A stretch of DNA of 42,355 nucleotides. Source: an uncultured Collinsella sp. (GTDB lineage Bacteria > Actinomycetota > Coriobacteriia > Coriobacteriales > Coriobacteriaceae). The translations under genes and the position numbers were made by a program. The stretch spans positions 1-42,355 of the forward strand of contig CAUHCN010000021.1 of NCBI GenBank assembly GCA_959604825.1, in the 5' to 3' direction. Below are positions 17,277 to 25,118 of the stretch, piece by piece; position 1 is the first letter of the stretch; each line of letters opens with the position of its first letter. The notes under the pieces are model-generated. The model saw nothing but the letters and a program-made list of their open reading frames with translations. It was not told where the DNA came from and did no database searches.

Positions 17277-18128
17277 CTAGGCCAAAGAACACGGGTAGAA
17301 CGTTTGGTTAAAAAAGTCGATGACTTCGTTTTCAAACGCGTTGATGCGCTCATGAGCGTATTTGGCATAGATGATATGCCTCCGGTCACACTCAAGACCG
17401 TTGAATACGGCAAACTGGCCCTTGGGATCACTCACGGCATCCATGAGCGATGTGCCCATGAGCACCGATCCACGCACCCGAGACGACAACGCCTCGAGGC
17501 CACCGGGAATTGGATTGGCAACCGCCGTGCAGGCGAGGCCCCGCTCGTCCAGAGCAGAAACCGCCAGCGCGACTCCGCCGCCAAGGCCCTCGCCCCATGC
17601 AAAGATGCGGTCGGGGTCCACGCCATCAAGATTGCGCGCCACCTTCGCCATCGCGCAACCCCAACGGACGCGCTTAACAAAAGCAGGAGAGGCAATCCCC
17701 TGCTGCAGCTCGCTGGATCCAATCGCCTCATCGTCCAGCGCAAGCACGGCATATCCCATGGCCGCAAACCTCGTCATGTGATGCCATCCCCGCACGGGTC
17801 GGTCGATGTCGTGAAACATCAGACATAGCGGCACAAGCTCGGATGCTCGGGCGCGACCGGCAGGCTCGATCAAACGTGCGTGGACCACATCGCCACCAAG
17901 CTCAAAGGAAACCTCGGAGTAGCGGGCATACGGATTGGCGAAATCGATCGCCGTAATACTCGGCCCGCAAACCTCAAGGTCCGAAGCGGCTATCTCTAAT
18001 TCGGAAACATCCGCAGAAGCATCACCGCGCCAATCCCGGAAATCAGCGAGCCTTGACGAGACCGTTCCGGGAATCCCCACAAGGTCGGAGACAATCAGCT
18101 CATTGACATTGCTCTCGCACTTAGACAT
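17277..18128 (-). CDS. Shortened CE7-like esterase paralogue lacking the catalytic serine
   Basis: This 283-residue alpha/beta-hydrolase-like protein is a diverged copy of the gene upstream. The nucleophile elbow reads GEGLGGG, with Gly181 where the neighbour has the catalytic serine. The codon is GGC at 17586-17588, one transition from AGC. The acid (Asp230 in SLMDAV) and histidine (His259 in KYAHERI) align with the neighbour's Asp274 and His303. The GQGG motif is replaced by DEAIGSS. About 40 residues between elbow and acid are missing. The frame is intact, overlaps the upstream stop by 8 bases and is translationally coupled. I infer a catalytically dead protein, perhaps a partner or regulator. 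A hydrolase using another residue is possible. Confidence 0.7.
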   Translation of the reverse strand: MSKCESNVNELIVSDLVGIPGTVSSRLADFRDWRGDASADVSELEIAASDLEVCGPSITAIDFANPYARYSEVSFELGGDVVHARLIEPAGRARASELVPLCLMFHDIDRPVRGWHHMTRFAAMGYAVLALDDEAIGSSELQQGIASPAFVKRVRWGCAMAKVARNLDGVDPDRIFAWGEGLGGGVALAVSALDERGLACTAVANPIPGGLEALSSRVRGSVLMGTSLMDAVSDPKGQFAVFNGLECDRRHIIYAKYAHERINAFENEVIDFFNQTFYPCSLA

Positions 18129-19098
18129 GAGCCTCCCCTCCCTTGCAGAAAAACGGAATGATCAGATCGTCAAAATCCTGAATCTCCTCGTGGCCAAAGC
18201 CTTCAAAGAACTCATGACGCTTTTCACAGGTCAGGTTGTTATAGACCGCAAACTGCGTCGCTGGCGGACAGACGGTATCGGCTGTGCCGGTGCCAAACAG
18301 CACGGGGCATTTGACCATAGGGGCAAAGTTCTTGGAATCGAAGTACGCCAGCTTGGCATAGGCTTCGTCGATACGAGTCGAGTCCTCGTCAAACCAGCGA
18401 GACCAATAGCGCAGGCCCTCGTAGGCAATGTCGTCGGCATCCAAATCCCAGACCAGGCGGAAATCCGACAGGAAGGGATAGAGGATGGCGGCGCGATTGA
18501 TAAGCTCGCTGTTAAGTGCACAGGTCGCAATGCCCAAACCGCCGCCCTGCGACGCGCCGTTCACAAACACACGGGCAAGATCGATGCCCTCGAGCTCGCG
18601 AACGATGCGGCACAGGATGCGAATATCTTGGTGCAAGCGGACATAGTAGAGGTTGGCCGGATCGCCGTCGATACCGGCGACGATATGGCCCGCGACCGTT
18701 GTGCCCTCAAATCCACCAATGTCCTCGGAGGGACCTCCTTGGCCGGGGCAGTCGAGGGCGATGAGTGCCATGCCCATGCCCGCAAACGACGCCTGCTCAA
18801 ACCAGCTGCGGCTTGCACCCGGATACCCATGGAACTGAAGTACCAATGGCACGGGCTCGTCCGAGACGGGTTTAAGGTACTTGGCATGCAGGCGAGCGCC
18901 ACACATGCCGGTATACCAGAGGTCGAAAAGCTGGCAGGTCACGGCATCGGTGACCGATGCCGTCTCGATCGCATAGTCAAGCCCGACGGCGTCGGCCTCG
19001 GCCATGCGGTCCTTCCAAAAGAGATCGAAATCTGATGGACGGGGCATGGCGCCCCGATACCCACCAAATTGCTGTTGTAGCTCCTGAGCACTTGGCAT
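18121..19098 (-). CDS. CE7-family acetyl esterase (acetyl xylan esterase / cephalosporin-C deacetylase type)
   Basis: This 325-residue alpha/beta hydrolase removes O-acetyl groups from sugars. The nucleophile elbow is GASQGGG (Ser183), matching the CE7 GxSQGG signature. The acid is Asp274 in GTADTVCPP and the base His303 in GFGHEEI. The oxyanion-side QFHGYPG and the CE7 GQGG motif are present. No signal peptide is seen, so it acts in the cytoplasm. Its place between the transporter and NanA suggests it deacetylates imported O-acetylated sialic acid. That is inference, as family members also act on xylo-oligosaccharides. The ATG at 19098 is favoured. A TTG at 19113 is possible but sits too close to the AAAGG site. 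Confidence 0.85.
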   Translation of the reverse strand: MPSAQELQQQFGGYRGAMPRPSDFDLFWKDRMAEADAVGLDYAIETASVTDAVTCQLFDLWYTGMCGARLHAKYLKPVSDEPVPLVLQFHGYPGASRSWFEQASFAGMGMALIALDCPGQGGPSEDIGGFEGTTVAGHIVAGIDGDPANLYYVRLHQDIRILCRIVRELEGIDLARVFVNGASQGGGLGIATCALNSELINRAAILYPFLSDFRLVWDLDADDIAYEGLRYWSRWFDEDSTRIDEAYAKLAYFDSKNFAPMVKCPVLFGTGTADTVCPPATQFAVYNNLTCEKRHEFFEGFGHEEIQDFDDLIIPFFCKGGEAHV

Positions 19099-19178
19099 GG
19101 CTCGTGAACCCAACCTTTCGAAATCGCAACGGAGGTGCGCCCGGCAAGGGAACCGGGCGCACGGGAGGGAAAGCGAGG

Positions 19179-20006
19179 CTACTCGCCGAGCTTGGGATGC
19201 AGCAGCGACGGCGCAGCACCGAGCAGCATCTTGGTGTAGGGGTCCTGAGGGTGCTGGAAGACCTGCTTGGCCTCGCCCTGCTCGACGATCTTGCCGCCAT
19301 TCATAACGATGATGTCGTCAGAGATATAGCGGACCGTCTGGATGTCATGGCTGATGAACACCATGGCCAGGCCGAGCTCCTTCTTAAGGTCGGTCAGCAG
19401 GTTCAGAATCTGCGCGCGGACCGAAACGTCCAGAGCCGAGGTGGGCTCGTCGGCGATGATGGCATCGGGGTTCAACGACAGGGCACGGGCAATTGCGACG
19501 CGCTGGCGCTGGCCGCCCGAAAGCTGGCCGGGAAGAACCTCGGCGGCGGAGCTGGGCAGACCGGTGAGCTCCAGGAGCTCCTTGACGCGCTTCTCCTGCT
19601 CGGCCTCGGTACCCAGGTTGTGGACGCGCATGGGGTCGAGCAGCTGCTCGCGAACGACCATGCGGGGATTGAGCGCCGTAGCCGGATTCTGGAACACGAC
19701 CGAGATGACACGGCCCATGTGGCGACGGTCCTCGGCGGTACGCTTGGTTACGTCCTTGCCCTTAAAGTAGACCTTGCCGCTCGTGGGGGCCTGCAGGCCG
19801 CACATGACGTTGGCGGTGGTGGACTTACCGCAACCGGACTCGCCGACGATGCCGATCGTCTGACCGGGCATGAGCCTAATCGTTACACCCTGGACGGCGT
19901 GAACCAGGTTGGGGTGCAGAATCGAGCCGGTACGGGTCCTAAAGGTGACGTGGACGTCATCAAGGAAGATGATCGGCTCGACGCCGTTGACTGCGGTCTC
20001 GCTCAT
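19179..20006 (-). CDS. ABC transporter ATPase of the sialic acid cluster (SatD-like)
   Basis: This 275-residue ATPase of the peptide/nickel ABC family has Walker A GESGCGKST, the signature LSGGQRQR, Walker B IIADEPTSALD and switch histidine FISHD. It stops soon after the ATPase core and lacks the C-terminal cysteine-containing extension seen in OppD and OppF of this window. A near-perfect ribosome site (GGAGGTGAT) lies inside the end of the upstream fused gene, whose stop abuts this ATG. It would form a heterodimer with the ATPase half of the fused subunit. Confidence 0.88.
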   Translation of the reverse strand: MSETAVNGVEPIIFLDDVHVTFRTRTGSILHPNLVHAVQGVTIRLMPGQTIGIVGESGCGKSTTANVMCGLQAPTSGKVYFKGKDVTKRTAEDRRHMGRVISVVFQNPATALNPRMVVREQLLDPMRVHNLGTEAEQEKRVKELLELTGLPSSAAEVLPGQLSGGQRQRVAIARALSLNPDAIIADEPTSALDVSVRAQILNLLTDLKKELGLAMVFISHDIQTVRYISDDIIVMNGGKIVEQGEAKQVFQHPQDPYTKMLLGAAPSLLHPKLGE

Positions 20007-22022
20007 CTACATCACCTCCGCGTGAGGGGTCAAACCATTTGCCTTGAGCACCTCGTCGGGGAGCTCGGAATAGAAGTGCTCGGTGCCGGGCACGCGCTTG
20101 AAGACCGGACGGGTGTCCAGGCCAATGCGCGGATGGCTCGAGCGGGGCGCGAAGCGATCGCCCTTGGGGAAATCGCGCGGGCTCGGAACGGCGCCGGGCA
20201 CCTGGTGCAGACGGCCCGAACCGCTCTCGATGGACAGAACGGAGCCCAGAAGACCGCGGGTGTACTCGTGGATCGGGTTAGTGAGCAGCTCCTTGGTGGG
20301 CGCCTGCTCGATAACCTGACCGGCGTACATAACCGTGATGTTATGGGCGACCTCGGCGACCAGCGCCAAGTCATGCGAGACGAAGATCATGGCAAAGCCG
20401 AGCTTGGCCTGAAGGTCGTTGAGCAGCTTGATGACCTGCTTCTGGACGGTAACGTCCAGAGCGGTCGTGGGCTCGTCGCAGATGACCAGCTTGGGGTCGC
20501 GGGTAAGGGCCATAGCGATCAGGACACGCTGACGCTGGCCACCGGAAAGCTCATGCGGGTAGCTCTCGAGCGTACGCTTGGGGTCGAGGCCCACGAGCTC
20601 CAGGAGTTCCTCGGCGCTGCGGGTGCCGCCGCGCTTGGTGAGCTGCTTCATCTGGGCAGAGATGAGCATGGAGGGGTTGAGCGAGGACAGGGCGTCCTGA
20701 TAGACCATAGCGATATCGGTACCGCGCAGGCCGAACCACTCCTTCTTGCTCATCTTGAGCAGGTCGCGGCCCTCCCAGAGGACCTCGCCGGAAAGGTGCT
20801 CGTCATCGTCGGTCAGGCCCATGATGGCCAGCGTGGTGATGGACTTACCGCAACCGGACTCGCCCACCAGGCCCATGGTCTGACCAGGACGGACGTCAAA
20901 GTTGACATGGTCGACGACGTTGATATCGCCGTGATGCTCAAACTGAATGCAGAAGTCACGGACCGAGAGAATCGGTTCGACAGACTCGTCGGGCACATGG
21001 CGATCGTCACGCTTGAGCTCGACATCGCGCAGGGCGCCAAGGCGAGCGGAGAGGGACTGGGCCTGCTCCTTGTAGGCGCGAACGGGGTCGGAGACCAGCA
21101 GGTCGGCCTCGCGACGCTTGGAGGAATCGGTCGGATCCAGGGCGGCGGAGGGAGCAGCGGCCATGGCGTCGGTAATGCCCTCGGAGAGGATGTTGAGCGC
21201 CAGGCAGGTGATCATGATGGCCAGGCCCGGGAACAGCGCCTGCCACCAACGGCCGGCGAGCACGCCGCCGCGGGCGTCGGCGAGGATGTTGCCCCAGGTA
21301 GCGGTGGGCTCCTGGATACCAGCGCCGATGAAGGTCAGCGAGGCCTCGAAGATGATGGCGTCGGCGACCAGGGTAACGGTGAAGACCATGATCGGGGCGA
21401 TGCAGTTACGCAGAACATGCTTGATCAAAATCCACGGAGCCTTGGCGCCGGAAACGATGACCGCGCGGACATAGTCCTCGCCGTACTCGGACACGATGTT
21501 GGCGCGCACGATACGGGCAATCTGCGGAGTGTACATAAAGCCGATGGCGAAGATGATCGACGGCACGGAGTTGCCCAGGATGGAGACGAAGACGGCCGCG
21601 AGGGCGATGCCCGGGATGGACATGATGATGTCCAGGATACGCATGATCGTCTCGGAAACGGCCTTGCGCGAAACCGCCGCAAGGGCGCCCACGACCGAGC
21701 CGCAGACCAGAGCCATGGCAGTGGCGCCAAAGCCGATAATCAGCGAGTAACGACCACCGTAGAGCATGCGCGACAGAATGTCGCGACCCTTATCGTCGGT
21801 ACCGAAGATAAATCCGTTGCCGGGAGCCTGGCGAGCCGTAAAAATCTCGACCGGGCTATAGGGGGCAAGAAGGGGCGCCAGAATCGCAGTCAGGGCGACC
21901 AGCACCAACACGACGGCGGCAATCTTAGAAGACAGCGTCATCTTCTTCCAGCCACCGAGCTTGAGCCCCTTGGAGGCAGCCTTCTCGAGCTGCTCGGTTT
22001 GCTTCTCTCGAATCTTTACCAT
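20007..22022 (-). CDS. Fused ABC permease-ATPase subunit of the sialic acid importer (SatC-like)
   Basis: This 671-residue protein joins a DppC-type permease (about residues 1-290, six helices, coupling segment DYVRAVIVSGAKAP) to a DppD-type ATPase (about 350-671). A polar linker of about 55 residues connects them. The ATPase half has Walker A GESGCGKS (387-394), signature LSGGQRQR and Walker B VICDEPTTALD. The usual C-terminal GCRF..RCP motif is replaced by GDRFAPRSSHP, so both cysteines are lost. Permease-ATPase fusions are known in Sat-type sialic acid importers from my memory of that family. The ATG follows AGGACGG, three bases after the upstream stop. Confidence 0.88.
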   Translation of the reverse strand: MVKIREKQTEQLEKAASKGLKLGGWKKMTLSSKIAAVVLVLVALTAILAPLLAPYSPVEIFTARQAPGNGFIFGTDDKGRDILSRMLYGGRYSLIIGFGATAMALVCGSVVGALAAVSRKAVSETIMRILDIIMSIPGIALAAVFVSILGNSVPSIIFAIGFMYTPQIARIVRANIVSEYGEDYVRAVIVSGAKAPWILIKHVLRNCIAPIMVFTVTLVADAIIFEASLTFIGAGIQEPTATWGNILADARGGVLAGRWWQALFPGLAIMITCLALNILSEGITDAMAAAPSAALDPTDSSKRREADLLVSDPVRAYKEQAQSLSARLGALRDVELKRDDRHVPDESVEPILSVRDFCIQFEHHGDINVVDHVNFDVRPGQTMGLVGESGCGKSITTLAIMGLTDDDEHLSGEVLWEGRDLLKMSKKEWFGLRGTDIAMVYQDALSSLNPSMLISAQMKQLTKRGGTRSAEELLELVGLDPKRTLESYPHELSGGQRQRVLIAMALTRDPKLVICDEPTTALDVTVQKQVIKLLNDLQAKLGFAMIFVSHDLALVAEVAHNITVMYAGQVIEQAPTKELLTNPIHEYTRGLLGSVLSIESGSGRLHQVPGAVPSPRDFPKGDRFAPRSSHPRIGLDTRPVFKRVPGTEHFYSELPDEVLKANGLTPHAEVM

Positions 22023-22025
22023 AAT

Positions 22026-22982
22026 CTACACCGTCCTGATGCGCGGGTTGATGAGCAGGTAGAGCATGTCAACCACGATGTTGATGATGATGAAGGCAAG
22101 AGCAACGACGATAACGACGCCCTGAACCAGGTTCGCCTCGTTGCCCTGAACGCCCTGCAGAATCGCGGTGCCCATGCCGGGGAGGTTGAAGATAACCTCG
22201 ATGACGACGGCGCCGCCCATGAGGTAACCGATCTTAAGACCGAGGGTGGTGACCGGGGTGATCAGCGCATTGCGAAGAACGTTGATGCCGACGACGACCT
22301 TCTCGGGAACGCCGGCGCCGCGAGCCATACGGACATAATCCTTATCGAGCTCCTCGACCATGGCGGTACGCACGATACGAGTCATCTGGCCCGTCAGCGG
22401 AAATGCCAAGGCGATAGCGGGCATGATCATACGTCCCAGATAGCCAGCCGGATTCGTGGTGAAGTGAGGCAGAGCACCCGATGCCGGAAGCACCTTAAGG
22501 TAGGAAGAGAACAGCAGGATCAACAGAACGGCAAGCCAGAACGACGGGGTTGCCAAGCCGGCGATGGAAAAGACGCGGATCACTTGGTCCGGCCATTTGT
22601 CGCGATACAGTGCCGCGATGACGCCGAGTAAAAACGAAACGACCGCACCGATGGCAAGGCCGATGAAGGTCAGCTGCATCGTGACGGGCAGGGCCGTGGA
22701 GATGCGCTTGGCAACGGAGTTGCGAGCAGCACCATAGGTGCCCATGTCACCATGGATCAAATCGCCCATATAGCGCACGTAGCGCACAGGCCAGGGGTCG
22801 TCCAGACCATACTTCTCATGGTACTCGGCAACCGCCTCGGGCGAGGCACCGTCACCCAACGCCGTGTAGGCGGGGTCGGTCTTGGAGAACGACATAAGGA
22901 AGAACACCAGGACGGTGACGCCCAATGCCATGATCGGCAGCGCCACAAGACGCCTTCCAATCAAACGTAGCAAGTTGTTCAC
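22026..22982 (-). CDS. ABC permease of the sialic acid importer (DppB family, SatB-like)
   Basis: This 318-residue inner-membrane permease has the N-terminal IGRRLVALPIMALGV helix, the family loop DPAYTALG and the coupling helix DYVRMARGAGVPE. It would pair with the permease half of the fused subunit. The start is GTG at 22982 with AAAGGGGAG upstream. A longer in-frame start at 23015 has no such site and would add 11 polar residues. It lies 157 bases after the binding-protein gene, with two hairpins in the gap. Confidence 0.88.
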   Translation of the reverse strand: MNNLLRLIGRRLVALPIMALGVTVLVFFLMSFSKTDPAYTALGDGASPEAVAEYHEKYGLDDPWPVRYVRYMGDLIHGDMGTYGAARNSVAKRISTALPVTMQLTFIGLAIGAVVSFLLGVIAALYRDKWPDQVIRVFSIAGLATPSFWLAVLLILLFSSYLKVLPASGALPHFTTNPAGYLGRMIMPAIALAFPLTGQMTRIVRTAMVEELDKDYVRMARGAGVPEKVVVGINVLRNALITPVTTLGLKIGYLMGGAVVIEVIFNLPGMGTAILQGVQGNEANLVQGVVIVVALAFIIINIVVDMLYLLINPRIRTV

Positions 22983-23022
22983 GTTCTCTCCCCTTTCTTT
23001 TGTCGGTAGGACCAACTGGTAT

Positions 23023-23040
23023 ATGAGTACGGATACTCAT
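23023..23040. repeat. Small inverted repeat ahead of the permease gene
   Basis: ATGAGTA and TACTCAT flank a CGGA loop, forming a perfect 7-bp stem about 40 bases before the permease start. With the larger hairpin at 23044-23077 it makes a double stem-loop between binding-protein and permease genes. Confidence 0.45.
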
Positions 23041-23043
23041 TAC

Positions 23044-23077
23044 AAGACCCGAGCGACATCGAGGTCGCCCGGGTCTT
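23044..23077 (-). terminator. Intercistronic hairpin after the binding-protein gene
   Basis: AAGACCCGAGCGAC and GTCGCCCGGGTCTT form a 14-bp stem with one mismatch and a 6-base loop. The minus-strand tail is GTAATGAG, so termination would be partial. The position matches the hairpin in the opp operon. Confidence 0.55.
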
Positions 23078-23139
23078 TGTTTCAACTATGAGGATACGGT
23101 CCCAACGACCGACATCCTGCATACAGACTCAAGCGAGTC

Positions 23140-24753
23140 TTACGCCTTGACGGTCGCAACGCCCCTGAAGGACATGCTCGTCGTGCCGATGCCCTTGAAG
23201 CCATCGAGGGCCTCGCCGTTGGGCGCAGTGGACGGATCGTCCCAGGAAGCGGAGACGGTCTTGACGTGGACAACGGGGTACAGAACGGCGTTGTCGGCAA
23301 TGATGTCGAAGCACTCGTTCCACTTCTTCTGCTGCTCATCGCCCTCGGCGGCAAGAGCCTCGTCCATGAGACCGTGGAGCTTCTGCCACTCAGCGGACTC
23401 CTTCCACGGGCAACGGGTCTGCATCCAGACGTTGTCGCCGTACCACCAGTTGAGCAGCAGGTCGGGGTCGGCGCCGAAGCAGGAAGGATCGCCAGGGGCA
23501 AGGAGGATATCGTAGGCCTCGCCGCCGTCGATGGCAGCGTAGGTGGCCGGCGAGGTATCGGTCTGGATGGTCACATCGAAGCCGAGAGCGTCGAGGTCAT
23601 TCTTGACCTGGGCGGCCATGCCCTTAATCTGCTCGTTGTCGGTGGTGCGCAGGGTGATGGCACCCGGGGTGATGCCAGACTCCTCGATGAGCTTCTTAGC
23701 CTTCTTGGCGTCGGTCTTGTACACCGTGGAAGCCTCATGATAGTTGGTGAAGCTCTTGGGCAGGTAGCAGCTGGCAGCGGTGGCAAGGCCGGCGAAGGTG
23801 TTGCTGACCATCTTCTCGGTGTCGAGCGCATACATGACAGCCTGACGGACCTTGACGTTGTTCCAAGGCTCCTTGGCGACGTTGAACATGATGAAGCGGG
23901 TGCCGAAACCCTGAACGTTATCGATCTTGCAGCCGGCGCTCTCGAGCTGGTCGACGGCGTCAGCGGTAACGAGCTCCATAACGAGCGTGGAGCCCTCCTG
24001 CTGAGCGGTAACGCGAGCGGTGGGGTCGGTCAGGATGCTGTACTGGATCTTCTTATCCTCGGCAGCATACTCACCGTTGTACTCGGGGTTGGGAACCAGG
24101 GTGATCTCGGTATCGGAGATAGAGTCGTACATCCAGGGGCCGGAGCCGATCGGCTGCTTGGCGCGATCCTCCTCGGTCTGGGTGGCCGGGGTAACGCGGA
24201 CGATGGCCAGACGATCCTTGAGCAGGGAGAAGTTGGGGACCTTGGTCTTGACCGTCACGGTGCTGGCGTCCTTGGCCTCGATGGACTCGAAGGGCTGGAA
24301 GAACGGAGCATAGGTAGCGGAAGCGGCGCAAGCGGTGTAGGAGGCAACGACATCGTCAGCGGTGACCTCGGTGCCATCGGAGAACTTGGCGCCCTTGCGG
24401 ATGGTGACCTCGAAAGTGGTGTCGTCCACAGACTTGGGATCGTCGGTGGCGAGCTCTTTGAAGGTGCTGTAGTCGTGGTAATCGATGCCGTAGAGGCCCT
24501 CGACGACGTGCCAGTTAGCACCCAGGCCCACAGCGGAGCCGGTGCTGGCGGGATCGAAGCTGGACGGAGCGTAAGCGGAACCAGCGGTGATCACGCCGCC
24601 GCCACGGTTGGCGGAATCGGTGGAACCGGAAGCGGAACCCTCGTCGCTAGAGCTGCCACCGCAGCCGGTGAGACCAAGCCCTGCGACAGCAGCGACGCTG
24701 CCGGTGAGGCCGAGGAACGAACGCCTGGACATACCCTTGTTGATGATGGCCAT
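23140..24753 (-). CDS. Family 5 substrate-binding lipoprotein of the sialic acid importer (SatA-like)
   Basis: This 537-residue lipoprotein has the twin-arginine signal SRRSFLGL (RR at 10-11) and a lipobox LTGC with Cys31. A Ser/Gly/Asp linker follows, then the family 5 solute-binding fold. Family 5 usually binds peptides but also includes the SatA sialic acid receptors. Genomic context (NanA-, NanK- and NanE-like enzymes downstream on the same strand) suggests an acidic amino sugar. The ATG at 24753 follows ATAGGAGA. It heads the operon and has a 365-base upstream region with several inverted repeats. Peptide uptake cannot be excluded from sequence alone. Confidence 0.85.
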   Translation of the reverse strand: MAIINKGMSRRSFLGLTGSVAAVAGLGLTGCGGSSSDEGSASGSTDSANRGGGVITAGSAYAPSSFDPASTGSAVGLGANWHVVEGLYGIDYHDYSTFKELATDDPKSVDDTTFEVTIRKGAKFSDGTEVTADDVVASYTACAASATYAPFFQPFESIEAKDASTVTVKTKVPNFSLLKDRLAIVRVTPATQTEEDRAKQPIGSGPWMYDSISDTEITLVPNPEYNGEYAAEDKKIQYSILTDPTARVTAQQEGSTLVMELVTADAVDQLESAGCKIDNVQGFGTRFIMFNVAKEPWNNVKVRQAVMYALDTEKMVSNTFAGLATAASCYLPKSFTNYHEASTVYKTDAKKAKKLIEESGITPGAITLRTTDNEQIKGMAAQVKNDLDALGFDVTIQTDTSPATYAAIDGGEAYDILLAPGDPSCFGADPDLLLNWWYGDNVWMQTRCPWKESAEWQKLHGLMDEALAAEGDEQQKKWNECFDIIADNAVLYPVVHVKTVSASWDDPSTAPNGEALDGFKGIGTTSMSFRGVATVKA

Positions 24754-24822
24754 GTCTTCTCCTATCAATAGAGAATCTTACCCGGGAGCGCCTAGACGTG
24801 CCCCCGCGCAACTTGCGGACGA

Positions 24823-24850
24823 TATATACCTTACCTACCGACGAACCCAA
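24823..24850 (-). promoter_or_regulatory. Candidate promoter of the sialic acid operon
   Basis: On the minus strand TTGGGT (24850-24845) and TATATA (24828-24823) are 16 bases apart, giving a leader of about 63 bases. The -35 is weak. An alternative is TTGTCA at 24928-24923, which would place a poor -10 inside the palindrome at 24890-24912. Confidence 0.35.
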
Positions 24851-24889
24851 CTGAGGTGCCGCGCTCGGCGACCGATACATACATACGCT

Positions 24890-24912
24890 TGAACGGTATT
24901 TGCTACCGTTCA
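24890..24912. promoter_or_regulatory. 23-bp palindrome, operator candidate for the sialic acid operon
   Basis: TGAACGGTA and TACCGTTCA flank a 5-base centre. The 9-bp arms are perfect and spaced about two helical turns overall, as expected for a dimeric repressor. Outer arms CGATACATAC and GTATGTATCG flank it at roughly 20-30 bases on each side. Confidence 0.5.
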
Positions 24913-25071
24913 CCGAATTCATTGACAAACGATTCGCCAGACAGTATGTATCGACGAGGTGAGATATCAGTCTTCGTCAACCCGCAGGATAGCAGGGTTG
25001 TTCACCATGGCTAGTCAAACGTTTTAGCGTCAATTAAACCCGAAATCGGCTGGTAATCGCCGTGAAATAAA

Positions 25072-25092
25072 TGATTGAAAATCACGCAATCA
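25072..25092 (-). terminator. Weak terminator after uvrC
   Basis: TGATTG and CAATCA form a 6-bp stem followed on the minus strand by TTTATTT. It lies 27 bases past the uvrC stop. Confidence 0.4.
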
Positions 25093-25118
25093 TGTATATC
25101 AGTTGTTTAGAGGCGTGT

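Larger units (their letters stand above)
24754..25118. other. Regulatory region upstream of the sialic acid operon
   Basis: This 365-base stretch between the binding-protein gene and uvrC has no credible gene. It contains a candidate promoter (24823-24850), a 23-bp palindrome (24890-24912), outer 10-bp inverted repeats (24872-24882 area and 24943-24952), an AAACGTTTTA motif (25017-25026) and a weak uvrC terminator (25072-25092). Confidence 0.7.

Noticed and set aside
18957..22631. A plus-strand open frame of 1224 codons
   Set aside because: It runs antisense to four well-supported genes (esterase, two ATPase-containing subunits, permease), has no ribosome site and a low-complexity G/D/H/R-rich product typical of the antisense of high-GC genes.
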